This document shows positions 1 to 9,431 of a stretch of DNA of 64,000 bases, piece by piece. Positions within the stretch are counted from its first letter, which is position 1. Every line of letters begins with the position of its first letter. Source of the stretch: Thermoleptolyngbya sichuanensis A183 (GTDB lineage: Bacteria > Cyanobacteriota > Cyanobacteriia > Elainellales > Elainellaceae); NCBI RefSeq assembly GCF_013177315.1, contig NZ_CP053661.1, positions 434,001 through 498,000 of the forward strand, written 5' to 3'. A model generated the notes under the pieces. That model did not search any database, was not told the DNA's origin, and worked only from the letters and a program-made list of their open reading frames with translations. The translations under genes were made by a program, and so were the position numbers.

Positions 1-477
1 GTATTTGCAATTGAAACTCCAATTGGGGTTCGTCGGAAGCATGGTGAAAATCTTTGGGCTGCGTCTAGTCAGGAAATCGACGTTTCTCGCTTTCGGAAAT
101 CATTGCGGCATGACCGCTTGAGATATCAGGCGATCGCTCGAACGGCAAAGAGTCTGGGGCGATCGCTCGATGGTGATCCCGGCTTGAAGGACACCCTGCA
201 TTTGACCGATCGAATGGTTTCGCTCAAGGTCGATCCCCAGGGGCATCTATATCCAACAGATTCCTGCGTGATGCTTGCCTGGAAGGGATTTTGGGCGGTT
301 TGGAAATATTCCACCTATTCCAAGAAACGAAAGCTGATTCTGAGCCTGTGGTTTCTATGGGTAGGCTATCTGCCTGTGGCGTTGGCAAAGCCTGCGATCG
401 CCTGGTTCCTATTAGGAAAATCTCGCCCTCGATTTGTAGACAAGCTTGTAAAGCAGATCAGAGCAGCCACCAGCTAG
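1..477 (+). CDS. C-terminal part of a glycosyltransferase-like protein (5' end outside window)
   Basis: Frame 1 is open from the first base to the TAG at 475-477, so only the last ~158 codons are present. A TTG at 103 could be read as a start, but the frame continues upstream without a stop, so I treat it as truncated by the window. The visible part is basic, with one hydrophobic stretch near the end (LSLWFLWVGYLPVALAKP) and a basic tail. The family is not clear from this tail alone. Its place 18 bp ahead of two GT2 genes and the rest of an exopolysaccharide locus makes a glycosyltransferase C-terminus the best guess. Confidence 0.55.
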   Translation, partial: VFAIETPIGVRRKHGENLWAASSQEIDVSRFRKSLRHDRLRYQAIARTAKSLGRSLDGDPGLKDTLHLTDRMVSLKVDPQGHLYPTDSCVMLAWKGFWAVWKYSTYSKKRKLILSLWFLWVGYLPVALAKPAIAWFLLGKSRPRFVDKLVKQIRAATS

Positions 478-495
478 GTTTATGAGGAGCCTGTT

Positions 496-1416
496 ATGCG
501 GGTCACTATTTGCGTCATCACGTATCAACGACCTGAAGGCTTAAAACGTCTTTTAGAAGGGCTGAGAAAACTGGAGTTTAAGCAGCTTCAGCCTAAGATT
601 CATGTCGTGGTAGTGGACAACGATGAATCTGGACAGGCGTTTCGCTTTTGCAATCAGTTATCCCCAGATTATCCCTGGAGGTTAACAGCTTGCATGGAGC
701 CGCGTCGCGGAATTTCCTATGCTCGAAACCGGGCGATCGCCACTGCTCCTCTAGACAGCGATTTCATTGCCTTTATTGACGATGATGAAGTGCCCGAATC
801 GGACTGGCTAGAGCAACTTTTATTGACTCAAATCCAGTATCAAGCAGATGTGGTGCATGGGCCGGTTCTCCCCCATTTTCAGCCTGACGCACCGACCTGG
901 GCAATCCAAGGTCGATTTTTTGAAAATCGACGCTATCCAACGGGGCATCTTTTGGAAGCGGCTTACACCAACAATGTCCTGATGCGAGCAGAGTTGGTCA
1001 AGGATCAGAAAAACATTTTCCAAGAGCGATTTGCATTGACGGGTGGAGAAGACTCCTACTTTTTCAGGTGTCTTCATCAGTCAGGAAAAAAGCTGGTTTG
1101 GGCCGATGAAGCGATTGTTTATGAGTGGATTCCCGACAGCCGTACTACAGTGCAGTGGATTTTGCGGCGGGGCTATCGCAGTTGTTTAAGCTACTCTATC
1201 TGGGAAAAAGAAGCGAAGCCATCGGCTCGAGTTCGTCTGTTATCTAGCGCTAAGGCATTGCTCCAAATGATTTATGGACTGATGACCATTCCGTTGGGGC
1301 TGATTCAAAAGCGTTTGGCGATCGCATCGCTGCTGAGAATCTTTCGGGGTGCTGGTCGCTTGGCTGGGCTTTTAGGCTTCACTTATCAGGAATATAAGAC
1401 CATTCACAAGGTGTAG
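496..1416 (+). CDS. Glycosyltransferase family 2
   Basis: This 306-residue protein has a GT-A fold of the GT2 family and transfers a sugar from a nucleotide-sugar onto a growing glycan, probably at the inner face of the plasma membrane. The N-terminal nucleotide-binding strand reads VTICVITYQRPEG. The metal-binding acidic cluster is FIDDDEVPESDW (about residues 93-104). A GGED motif followed by a Trp-rich acceptor region (about 183-212) matches the catalytic-base region of the family. The C-terminus has a hydrophobic segment that may hold it at the membrane. It starts with ATG 18 bp after the preceding gene, with AGGAG just upstream, and is probably cotranscribed with its neighbours. Sugar specificity cannot be read from the sequence. 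Confidence 0.88.
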   Translation: MRVTICVITYQRPEGLKRLLEGLRKLEFKQLQPKIHVVVVDNDESGQAFRFCNQLSPDYPWRLTACMEPRRGISYARNRAIATAPLDSDFIAFIDDDEVPESDWLEQLLLTQIQYQADVVHGPVLPHFQPDAPTWAIQGRFFENRRYPTGHLLEAAYTNNVLMRAELVKDQKNIFQERFALTGGEDSYFFRCLHQSGKKLVWADEAIVYEWIPDSRTTVQWILRRGYRSCLSYSIWEKEAKPSARVRLLSSAKALLQMIYGLMTIPLGLIQKRLAIASLLRIFRGAGRLAGLLGFTYQEYKTIHKV

Positions 1417-1436
1417 AAACGGGCTTTGGAGCAGCT

Positions 1437-2372
1437 TTGAACTTGGAAAATCATCATCAAGACAGCTTGTGGCAGTCTGTGGACGCAAAAACTATGAATC
1501 CTCAAATTTCTGTTGTCATCCCACATTTCAATGACTTGGAAAATCTGAAAATTTGTCTGAGCTGCTTGATGAATCAAACGCTACCACTAGATCAATTTGA
1601 AATTATTGTGGCTGATAATAATTCGAGTCTGGGTTTGGATGCTGTACGCAGCGTCGTTGCAGAGATAACCAATCGCAAAGCAAAAGTAATTTCTGCCCCG
1701 ATTCAAGGTGCAGCAGAAGCAAGAAACGCAGGGGTTTTAGTATCCCAATCTGAAATTTTGGCATTCATAGACTCTGACTGTCAGCCCTCAGAGGACTGGC
1801 TCGAAAATGGATTGAGAGCGATGAAGCAAGCCAAGCTTGTAGGGGGTCGCGTCCGGGTTCTTTTGAATAATCCGGATGATCCTCATCCTGTGGAAGCTTT
1901 CGAGTCTGTTTTTGCATTTAATAATCAGTCCTATGTTCTGAAAAAGCAATTTTCTGTAACCGCAAATCTGTGGGTTTCCAGAGAGATTTTCAATGTAGTG
2001 GGTGGGTTTCGTCAGGGTGTATCCGAAGATATGGACTGGTGCCATCGGGCGATCGCCGCTGGCTATTCTCTTGTTTATCAAGACGATGTCTGTGTCGGAC
2101 ATCCAGCACGACGAACTTGGGCCGAACTGGCTCGAAAATGGCAGCGATTGACTCGTGAGAGCTATCATCTTATTCGCGAGCGTCGATTGGGATATATCTT
2201 GTGGATGATGCGGAACTGGGTTGTCCTTCTCTCTGCTTTGCCGCATACTCTGGTGATTCTCAACTCTAAAAAACTCAGCCGACTGGAAGATCGATTGAGA
2301 GCGATTTTAATCCTATTTCGGCTTCGTCTTTATCGCTTTTTTGAAGCCCATCGATTGATGCTGTCTGACTAG
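1437..2372 (+). CDS. Glycosyltransferase family 2
   Basis: A second GT2 enzyme of 311 residues. The donor-binding start is ISVVIPHFNDLENL, followed by a VADNNSS segment and the metal site AFIDSDCQPSEDW. The SEDMDWCHRA motif is the usual (E/D)D catalytic region. The listed start is TTG at 1437, supported by GGAG a few bases upstream. An ATG at 1494 begins right at the conserved domain and is an alternative that would shorten the protein by 19 residues. It lies 20 bp after the first GT2 gene, so the two are likely in one operon and add successive sugars to the same repeat unit. Specificity is unknown. Confidence 0.87.
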   Translation: MNLENHHQDSLWQSVDAKTMNPQISVVIPHFNDLENLKICLSCLMNQTLPLDQFEIIVADNNSSLGLDAVRSVVAEITNRKAKVISAPIQGAAEARNAGVLVSQSEILAFIDSDCQPSEDWLENGLRAMKQAKLVGGRVRVLLNNPDDPHPVEAFESVFAFNNQSYVLKKQFSVTANLWVSREIFNVVGGFRQGVSEDMDWCHRAIAAGYSLVYQDDVCVGHPARRTWAELARKWQRLTRESYHLIRERRLGYILWMMRNWVVLLSALPHTLVILNSKKLSRLEDRLRAILILFRLRLYRFFEAHRLMLSD

Positions 2373-2758
2373 TGATTGGCAGCCCATAAGTTTATCAAGT
2401 CTTGATGATTGGCAGAAGCTAGTGTGAAGGCAGATGCGGCTCGTTGCCTGAGCCGTCTAGACTAGAGATGTAAATCAAAGAGTGGTCGTCCGCTGTTAGA
2501 TTGAGCCTCGCTTAGCAAGGCTGAAGATTTTAAGAGAACTTAGGAAAAGCGCATAGAAGAAGTCTTTGAGGTGGCAGCGATCGACCGTTTTGATGACAGA
2601 ACTTAGTTTCGAGAACCCGGGGTGCTAATGCGAATGACTGATAGGCTGCGTTCCGTTGAATTGCTCTAGAGCCTGCGTAATTCCACGGTTGCAGTCTTGA
2701 GGTTTGGAGCGTTTTTTCAGTTAGTGCGCCGCTGGCTGTGTTGCTCTTTGGGAGTCTC
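2373..2758 (+). other. Intergenic region ahead of the polysaccharide export genes
   Basis: About 390 bp with no convincing gene. It holds a small hairpin GGCTC-N7-GAGCC at 2438-2454, which could be a weak terminator or attenuator after the glycosyltransferase genes, but no T-run follows. GGGAG at 2750-2754 is the ribosome binding site that fixes the start of the next gene. A promoter for the export genes probably lies here, but I cannot point to clear -35/-10 boxes. Confidence 0.4.
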
Positions 2759-5017
2759 ATGAGTACTCAATCTTTTCGAGAAGAAGTTGATATCGATCTG
2801 CAACGCTATGCACAGGTTTTGAAGCGGCGATGGCTGCCTGCGGTCGGAGTGTTTAGCACGGTTGCGGTGCTGTCAACCCTGGCGGCCCTGTCGCAACAGC
2901 CTAGCTATGTCGCCGCTGGCAGGGTTCTTGTTAAGATTGACCGCACCTCTTCCTTGACGGGGCTGGATGCAGCAGGGGCCGCTGCGATTGGTCGGCAAGG
3001 TGCTGTTGGTTCGGATACTGACCCCATTGCCACCCAAGTCGAAACAATTCGGTCGTTGCCAATTGCCGAAGCGACCATCACGGCTCTCAGACTCGCCGAT
3101 GATGAAGGACAACCCCTCAGCCCGGTGGGGTTTCTGGAGGTGTTAACGGTTAAGCCAATTCCTGGCACCGATATGATCGAGATCGGCTATCAGGACGAAG
3201 ACCCTGAGCGGGCGGCAGCCGTAGTGAACAAGGTGATTCAGGCTTACCGCAACAATAATATTGCGACCAACCAAGCCGATGCTGCTGCCGCTCGCAAGTT
3301 CATCACAGAGCAACTGCCTAGAACCGAAGCCACGGTGCGGGAAGCTGAAGTCGCGCTGCAACGCTTCAAAGAGCAGAACCAGGTAATTTTGCTGGATGAA
3401 GAATCCCGCGAGACGGTCAAAGCCATGAAGCGCCTGGATGATGAAATTGCGAGGGTCAGGACGCAGTTTGTGAATGCGACAACCCGCTCTCGCGAATTGC
3501 AGCAGCAGTTAAGAATGTCTCCAGAACAGGCCGTGAGTGCAACGGCGCTGAGCCAGTCTCCGGCGATTCAGGAGGTCTTTTCCCAGCTTCAACAAATTCA
3601 GGGGCAGCTTGATCTGGAGCGGGCCCGCTATCGGCCAACTCACCCTACCATTGCCACGCTGGAGCAGCAAGAAGCTCTGTTGCAGCAACGACTCCAGGGG
3701 CGAGTCGCTCAGCTAGTGGGGCAAAGTCGGGTGTCGGAGCGGGATATCCAACTGGGGGCGCTGGCTCAAGATTTGACAGCGAACTTGGTGCAGTCAGAGG
3801 TGGAGCGCGTCGCGCTGGGCAGTCAGATTGCCGAGTTGGCTCGGCTACAGGCAGAGCAGCGCAGCCGAGCGGTAACGATTCCTCGGCTAGAGGCGACCCA
3901 GCGCGAACTGGAGCGGCGACTGGCCGCAGCGCAAGGCACGTATGAATCGCTGCTCCAGCGGTTGCAAGAAGTACAGGTGGCAGAGGATCAGACGATTGAC
4001 AACGTGCGAGTGATCTCAGCGGCGGTGGCACCTGAGAAGCCTGCTGCTTCTAGCAAAAAGCTGATTCTGCTGGGTGGGCTGGTGCTGGGATCGGCGATGG
4101 GTGTGGTGACGGCGTTTCTGCTGGATCTGTGCGATCGCTCGGTTAAAACAATTCCCAACGCTCAGCAGTTGCTCCATTACCCACTGCTGGGGGTTGTGCC
4201 GAGTTGGAAACGATCTGGCAGGCGGCAAGATCTTCTACCCATGCAGCAGAGCGACGGCTCGCTATTTGCTGGAGTGCATCATGCCTATCGCGTATTGCAG
4301 TCGAACTTGGGGCTGCTGGATTCGGAGTTTAGTCTGAAAACGCTGGTGGTTACCAGTTCCGTACCGCAGGAAGGCAAGTCGCAAGTGGCTGCAAATCTGG
4401 CAATGGCGATCGCCCAGTCTGGGCAAACCGTGCTGCTGGTGGATGCAAACTTTCACCATTCGACCCAGCACCAGATGTGGAATGCTAATGGAGCCATTGG
4501 ACTGGCAGAGGTGCTGGAGGGTCGGGCCGAGTTGGCCGACACAATCCAGACAGTAGCGCCAAGTCTGGAACTTCTGGCGGCAGGCAATCTGGCATCTTCC
4601 ACGCCAACTTCGCTCACCCCTCAAAAGCTGCTTCCTGTGATTGCGGCGATGGGTCAGCGATACGACGTGGTGATCTTTGACACGCCAGCCCTTTCCGGTG
4701 CGGCGGATGCGTCCACCTTGGGCAAGCTGACGGATGGGATGCTGCTGGTCGTGCGACCGACGACGGATGTAGAGGATTTGAAAGCGACTCGCAGTTTGCT
4801 CAATCTCGCCAGACCCCATGTACTGGGGATTGTGGCTAATGGCGTTGCTCCGATTCGCAACCCCAACCGCTATTTTGCCCTGACCCAGGAAGTCGCCTTT
4901 GCCAAACCTGTCAAGCCTGTGTCCAGCTTTGAGCAACTCTTTCCCATTGAGCAGCACAGCCAAAATGGGCAGTCTGCCGAATCTCAAGAATCGTCTAACC
5001 TGGAGGTCGCATCGTGA
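2759..5017 (+). CDS. Polysaccharide co-polymerase / BY-kinase-like protein (Wzz-Wzc type)
   Basis: This 752-residue inner-membrane protein controls chain length and export in Wzx/Wzy pathways. Order: Wzz-type domain with a first membrane span near residues 25-44, a long coiled-coil periplasmic part (about 170-410), a second span near 434-456, then a cytoplasmic P-loop kinase domain. The Walker A region is SSVPQEGKS (about 533-541), A' is VLLVDANF and Walker B is YDVVIFDTP. The ATG at 2759 is preferred over TTG 2738 because GGGAG sits 4 bases ahead of it. The C-terminal tail has almost no tyrosines, unlike the Tyr cluster of classical BY-kinases, so autophosphorylation is uncertain. It overlaps the next gene by 4 bp. 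Confidence 0.9.
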   Translation: MSTQSFREEVDIDLQRYAQVLKRRWLPAVGVFSTVAVLSTLAALSQQPSYVAAGRVLVKIDRTSSLTGLDAAGAAAIGRQGAVGSDTDPIATQVETIRSLPIAEATITALRLADDEGQPLSPVGFLEVLTVKPIPGTDMIEIGYQDEDPERAAAVVNKVIQAYRNNNIATNQADAAAARKFITEQLPRTEATVREAEVALQRFKEQNQVILLDEESRETVKAMKRLDDEIARVRTQFVNATTRSRELQQQLRMSPEQAVSATALSQSPAIQEVFSQLQQIQGQLDLERARYRPTHPTIATLEQQEALLQQRLQGRVAQLVGQSRVSERDIQLGALAQDLTANLVQSEVERVALGSQIAELARLQAEQRSRAVTIPRLEATQRELERRLAAAQGTYESLLQRLQEVQVAEDQTIDNVRVISAAVAPEKPAASSKKLILLGGLVLGSAMGVVTAFLLDLCDRSVKTIPNAQQLLHYPLLGVVPSWKRSGRRQDLLPMQQSDGSLFAGVHHAYRVLQSNLGLLDSEFSLKTLVVTSSVPQEGKSQVAANLAMAIAQSGQTVLLVDANFHHSTQHQMWNANGAIGLAEVLEGRAELADTIQTVAPSLELLAAGNLASSTPTSLTPQKLLPVIAAMGQRYDVVIFDTPALSGAADASTLGKLTDGMLLVVRPTTDVEDLKATRSLLNLARPHVLGIVANGVAPIRNPNRYFALTQEVAFAKPVKPVSSFEQLFPIEQHSQNGQSAESQESSNLEVAS

Positions 5018-6099
5018 CACATTCAGCGGCATCTTTAGCAGCATCTATCTCCAAAGCCGTTGTTTCTAAAGCGGTTGTGCGCGGTTCGGCGATCGCCCTG
5101 AGCCTGTCCCTCAGCGGGTTGGCGGCCCCGGCTGCCGTTCTCGCTCAAAACTCCCTCGCAGCTAGCCCTGCGTCCCCCTTCCTGGCACTGCCTTCAGACT
5201 ATATTCTTGGCCCCGGTGATGAACTGGCAATTACGGTGCTGGGCTTTGATGAATATACCGGAACGCGGGTCATTGCCCCCAATGGCACGATTACCCTGCC
5301 CGTGATCGGGGTGGTGCCAGTGGCAGGGCAAACCATCGACTCGCTCACTCGCGACCTCACCACTCGGCTGAACTATTACTTGGTCAACCCGTCTGTGGCG
5401 GTGAGCCTGACGACCCTACGCCCTGTGTTCGTAACGGTGACGGGTGAGGTACAGCGACCTGGCCCGATTCAGCTTGACAATCCGCGCAATGGCACAAATG
5501 GCAACAATCCCCAGCAGAGCCTGCCGACCCTGAGTGCGGCGCTAGTCGCTGCGGGCGGCATTACGACCCACGCAGATTTGCGGCAAGTGCTGGTGCGGCG
5601 ATCGCTCCCCAGCGGCAGCACTACAACGCTCACAGTAAACCTGTGGGATGGTATTTGGGCCGAGTCCAACGCCAACAACCCCCCCCTGCAAGACGGCGAT
5701 ATTGTACTGGTGCCCAAGCTGGCGGCTGATGCCACCCTCGACCGCCGCCAGATTGCTCAGTCCAGCCTGGCTCCGGCAACGGTGCGGGTGCGGGTGGTGG
5801 GCGAGGTGACACGCCCCGGCGAAGTGCAGGTGCCGCCCAACAGCTCCCTGTCGAGCGCAGTGGCGATCGCTGGCGGCCCCACCGAAGACGCTCGCCTCAG
5901 CCAAGTGAACTTTATCCGCATGAATGATCAGGGACAGATTGAGCGCCAGGAAATCGATCTCCGCAACCTGACCGATAGCTATCAGGTGCAAGAGGGCGAT
6001 GTGATTGTGGTGCCCAAGCAAACGGCTGCATCGGTTGCCGATTTTGCCGGACGAATTTTCAATCCGCTTGGCGTGCTGCTTCGGGTGTTTGGGCTGTAA
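5014..6099 (+). CDS. Polysaccharide export protein with SLBB domains (Wza-like)
   Basis: A 361-residue exported protein expected to form the periplasmic/outer-membrane exit channel for polysaccharide. The N-terminal signal peptide ends near AAPAAVLAQ (about residue 45) and has no lipobox Cys, unlike Wza. A Poly_export domain starts at SDYILGPGDELAITVLG (about 61-78), followed by an SLBB domain around 140-240 and a second near 255-340. The GTG start at 5014 overlaps the stop of the kinase gene (GTGA), with GGAGG at 5002-5006 as ribosome binding site, so translation is likely coupled and the two products probably work as a pair. Confidence 0.92.
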   Translation: MTHSAASLAASISKAVVSKAVVRGSAIALSLSLSGLAAPAAVLAQNSLAASPASPFLALPSDYILGPGDELAITVLGFDEYTGTRVIAPNGTITLPVIGVVPVAGQTIDSLTRDLTTRLNYYLVNPSVAVSLTTLRPVFVTVTGEVQRPGPIQLDNPRNGTNGNNPQQSLPTLSAALVAAGGITTHADLRQVLVRRSLPSGSTTTLTVNLWDGIWAESNANNPPLQDGDIVLVPKLAADATLDRRQIAQSSLAPATVRVRVVGEVTRPGEVQVPPNSSLSSAVAIAGGPTEDARLSQVNFIRMNDQGQIERQEIDLRNLTDSYQVQEGDVIVVPKQTAASVADFAGRIFNPLGVLLRVFGL

Positions 6100-6215
6100 A
6101 GGGTTCCAGATTGGGTAACGTCTAGTTTCACGTTCTATTCTTGACCATCCTAGCGAAGGCACTCAACAACTTGAGCTGATTGTTTGTCATGACTGAGTGA
6201 TTTTGAGGAAAGCGC

Positions 6216-7880
6216 ATGAAAAACCCGGTAATTGGTATTGGATTAGAAGGCTGTGACCCTGTGCTTCTGGAAGAGTGGATGGCACAGGGGCATCTGAAAA
6301 ACTTGAAGAAAGTGCGCGATCGCGGCGCTTACGGTCGCCTCAGCAATAAGTTCCCATACTCAGGCGGTCATGCTGACTGTTTTGCAACGGAGCCGCTTTG
6401 GGGTATGGCACTCACGGGCTGCTATCCCACCAAAACAGGATTTTGGGATGCCGTCCGATTTCATCCCGAAACCTACACCGTTTCCCCCGACAAAATCTAT
6501 CATCAGCCTGATTATCCCCATGTCCATGAACTGGGCGAAAACTACCGCGTTATCACCTTTGATGTACCGGTGACGCGAATTTCCGACAAGGTGAATGGAT
6601 GGCAGATTCAGGGCTGGGGCGGGCACTTCCCCTGGCCGCCGAGCCTGTCTAAACCGGAGGGATTGCTCACCGAAATTAACCAGAAATACGGCAGCGATCC
6701 ATTACTCTACAAAGACGATGGGAAGTGGTGGAATAAGCAATATGTAAAGTGGGTGCCAGGTGCAATTCAGCAAAGCGCCAATCTCCGCGCCCGCATCTGC
6801 TGCGACTTGATGCAGCGTCAACCCTGGGACTTGTTCTTGACAGTCTTTGGAGATATTCATGCTGCTGGGCACGACCTGTATGACCAGAGCTTACCCGACC
6901 ATCCGCTGTATCCCCTTAGAAAGAAAGAAGCTGCTGTCCCAAATCCTTTGCTCCAGTCTTATCAAGAAATTGATGAGGCAGTAGGCAAAATCATTGACAA
7001 CCTACCAGAAAACGCTTACCTACTGTTTTTCTCGGTACATGGTATGGCTCCGAACCATACTGATGTGCTGAGTATGTTCACCATTGCAGAGTTACTATAT
7101 CGTTTTAGCTTTCCAGGGCAGGTAGCAATGGGTGCAGGCAAAGCGGGCGCTACGCCACCGCCCTACGTGTCGAAGCCCATTCGCAAAGGATGGGGCGGCG
7201 AAATTTGGCGAACCATGCAGGCAAACCCAATTCAGAAACTTATCAATACTTGGGCCCCTAAGCGATGGATTCGCTCTCCCAAAAAAGGACTACTGTCGCC
7301 CTACGAGCTGAAGCGAAACGAAGTGGCAATGGATTGGTCACCGACAATGCTTTACTCTGGTGCATGGCCTGAAATGAAAGCGTTTGCGATTCCTGCCTTT
7401 GCCAATGGGCATGTGCGGATCAACCTCCAGGGTCGAGAACGTGACGGCATTGTTCCACCCTCTGAGTACGATGCGCTGTGTGAAGAGCTGACGCAGGTGT
7501 TCTATCGGCTGAGGGATGCCAGAACGGGACAGCCGATGGTGAAACAGGTGGTGCGGACGCGCCAATTGCCACGGGAGGATCAGGAAAATTCTCGATTGCC
7601 GATGGCAGATCTGGTGGTGGTATGGCATGAAATTCCGACTGATGTGGTAGATAGCCCAGACTTTGGGCGGATTGGCCCGGTGACGATGAATCGTCCGGGG
7701 GGACATCGGCCTAGAGGATTCCTGCTGGCGCAGGGGCCTGGCATTGAACCTGGTTCTGATCTACCGGAGGGCGAAGCAGTGGATTTGGCACCTACCATTT
7801 TGAGTTTGCTGGAGGCTCCTATTCCGGGGCACTACGACGGCAAACCGCTGATTCAGATTTCGACTGCGCCACTAGTGTAG
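6216..7880 (+). CDS. Alkaline-phosphatase-superfamily phosphohydrolase/phosphodiesterase
   Basis: A 554-residue protein of the type I phosphodiesterase / nucleotide pyrophosphatase branch of the alkaline phosphatase superfamily. Signatures are an N-terminal GLEGCDP metal region, a nucleophile region around ALTGCYPTKTGFWD, the metal pair in FGDIHAAGHD, and GGHRPRGFLLAQGPGI near the C-terminus. The usual SDHG block is SVHGM here, with the Asp replaced by Val, so metal coordination may differ from classical members. No signal peptide is visible. GAGGA precedes the ATG. Its position between export and polymerase genes suggests removal or transfer of a phosphate-containing group on the polysaccharide or its lipid carrier, which is inference. 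Confidence 0.8.
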   Translation: MKNPVIGIGLEGCDPVLLEEWMAQGHLKNLKKVRDRGAYGRLSNKFPYSGGHADCFATEPLWGMALTGCYPTKTGFWDAVRFHPETYTVSPDKIYHQPDYPHVHELGENYRVITFDVPVTRISDKVNGWQIQGWGGHFPWPPSLSKPEGLLTEINQKYGSDPLLYKDDGKWWNKQYVKWVPGAIQQSANLRARICCDLMQRQPWDLFLTVFGDIHAAGHDLYDQSLPDHPLYPLRKKEAAVPNPLLQSYQEIDEAVGKIIDNLPENAYLLFFSVHGMAPNHTDVLSMFTIAELLYRFSFPGQVAMGAGKAGATPPPYVSKPIRKGWGGEIWRTMQANPIQKLINTWAPKRWIRSPKKGLLSPYELKRNEVAMDWSPTMLYSGAWPEMKAFAIPAFANGHVRINLQGRERDGIVPPSEYDALCEELTQVFYRLRDARTGQPMVKQVVRTRQLPREDQENSRLPMADLVVVWHEIPTDVVDSPDFGRIGPVTMNRPGGHRPRGFLLAQGPGIEPGSDLPEGEAVDLAPTILSLLEAPIPGHYDGKPLIQISTAPLV

Positions 7881-7953
7881 GGCGATCGCCTATCCACCTC
7901 ACTCTGGCAGTTCAAGCATGAGCATTGCTTGGCGCTCTTCAAAAGCCCAGAAG

Positions 7954-8013
7954 GCTGGCTTTTCCAGTTCAAACGCGGGTTCAGGTATTGAGTTTGGAAG
8001 GCCAGCTTTTTTT
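7954..8013 (+). terminator. Probable intrinsic terminator after the phosphohydrolase gene
   Basis: GCTGGC at 7954-7959 pairs with GCCAGC at 8001-8006, extended by TTTCC/GGAAG with a bulge, and is followed at once by seven T. A second smaller hairpin AAAAGCC-N9-GGCTTTT lies at 7941-7963. The loop is long (about 30 nt), so the strength is uncertain. Confidence 0.5.
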
Positions 8014-8102
8014 CAAATGAGTTCCGTTCTAGACGATCGCCTAAACGATGCACTTGAACGATGAAGCTAAGGATCTAAACCCTCTGCATTCGCATATCTC
8101 TC

Positions 8103-9422
8103 ATGATGAAAAAGCCTCTCGTCTTTGTAGAGCAAGCATTTACCGCGATCGCTCTCCTGTTGCACACGGGTGGGCCGCTAAACGTGATCCTATCGGGGGG
8201 ATATAGCCAGGGTGATAGGCAAATTGCTGAGCCAGATTTTGGGCTGACTAGAAATCTATATCTCCTAACTTATCTAGTTGTCTTTTGCTTGCTGGCAATT
8301 CGCTGGAGAAAAGTGCTTTATGTGCTTCAGCGGGATCGCTATATTTGGGTAATTTTAGCTTTAGTTATCCTTTCATTCTTCTGGTCAGAAATTCCAGGAA
8401 GAACACTTTCCCGCTCTTTTTCCTTCACAGGGTCAACTCTGCTAGGGGTCTACTTTGCAACTCGGTATACCCTGAAGCAGCAATTACAGCTTTTGGGTTG
8501 GACGTTTGGGTTAGTGGTGGGGCTGAGTTTGGTTTATGCATTGCTCTTGCCTAAATATGGAATCATGGGTGGCGTTCATGCTGGAGCTTGGCGCGGTATC
8601 TACACCCATAAAAATAACTTCGGCAAAATGATGACTCTGAGCAGTATCGTCTTCACGTTGCTGTTAACTAGTGGGCAGAAGCAGAGGCTTTGGTTCTCTT
8701 TAGGTTTAGGGTTGTCGGTCATGCTGCTACTGCTTTCAACCTCCAAAGGAGCGCTGGTAAACGTAGTGGCAATGTGGTTGGTGATTGCCGTTTGTCGCCT
8801 TTTTCGACTGCAATATCATCTCTTAGTCGTTTTTCTTGGGTCGATTGCCATTGTTTCAGGTGCGGTATCCCTGTGGTTTGTGGAGAATCTAGAATCTATT
8901 GTTGTTGATGTCTTAGGCAAAGATTTAACGCTGACTGGGCGAATCGATCTATGGATGACCGTTTTAGAAATGATCAGACAGCGTCCTTGGTTCGGCTATG
9001 GCTATCAAGCTTTTTGGAATGGATTGAACGGGCCTTCAGCAGTTGTTTGGCGAGCGGAAGCCTGGCAGGTTCCAGATGCTCATAACGGATTCCTGGATTT
9101 GCTTCTACAGCTAGGAATTGTGGGCATGGCTGTCTTTTTGATTGGCTATTTTGCGAATTTAATTAATAGCATTATCCGTCTCAGAAGCATGTTAGGCGTA
9201 GAGTTTGTCTGGCCGCTTCCATTTCTGATTTTTATGATTCTCTCAAATCTGCCGGAGACTTCACTGATGCGGGCAAATGATATTTTTTGGGTGTTGTATG
9301 TGGCGATCGCCCTTTCTCCCCTAATGCCCCATGAGGATCAGTCTCAAGACCTTGATTTTGCTCAGATTTCCAGTTCTCATAAAGCTCCCGAATTGCTGAG
9401 ACAACCTTTATCGACGCGTTAA
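8103..9422 (+). CDS. O-antigen ligase / polymerase family membrane protein (Wzy/WaaL type)
   Basis: A 439-residue polytopic membrane protein with about ten to twelve hydrophobic segments. The diagnostic region is WRGIYTHKNNFGKMM (about 161-175) in the central domain, then the periplasmic loop with GRIDLWMTVLEMIRQRPWFGYGY and the conserved DAHNGFLDLLLQLG near 323-336, where His is functionally important in the family. It either polymerises repeat units at the outer face of the plasma membrane or ligates glycan to an acceptor. With a flippase directly downstream (9 bp) and Wzz/Wza-like genes upstream, a Wzy polymerase role is the better guess. The start could be either of two adjacent ATGs (8103 or 8106). 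Confidence 0.85.
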   Translation: MMKKPLVFVEQAFTAIALLLHTGGPLNVILSGGYSQGDRQIAEPDFGLTRNLYLLTYLVVFCLLAIRWRKVLYVLQRDRYIWVILALVILSFFWSEIPGRTLSRSFSFTGSTLLGVYFATRYTLKQQLQLLGWTFGLVVGLSLVYALLLPKYGIMGGVHAGAWRGIYTHKNNFGKMMTLSSIVFTLLLTSGQKQRLWFSLGLGLSVMLLLLSTSKGALVNVVAMWLVIAVCRLFRLQYHLLVVFLGSIAIVSGAVSLWFVENLESIVVDVLGKDLTLTGRIDLWMTVLEMIRQRPWFGYGYQAFWNGLNGPSAVVWRAEAWQVPDAHNGFLDLLLQLGIVGMAVFLIGYFANLINSIIRLRSMLGVEFVWPLPFLIFMILSNLPETSLMRANDIFWVLYVAIALSPLMPHEDQSQDLDFAQISSSHKAPELLRQPLSTR

Positions 9423-9431
9423 CCACAGCTA

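Noticed and set aside
4262-5044. 260-codon minus-strand frame opposite the BY-kinase gene
   Set aside because: It lies wholly antisense to a well-recognised gene, has no known motif, and its composition is a mirror of the coding strand.
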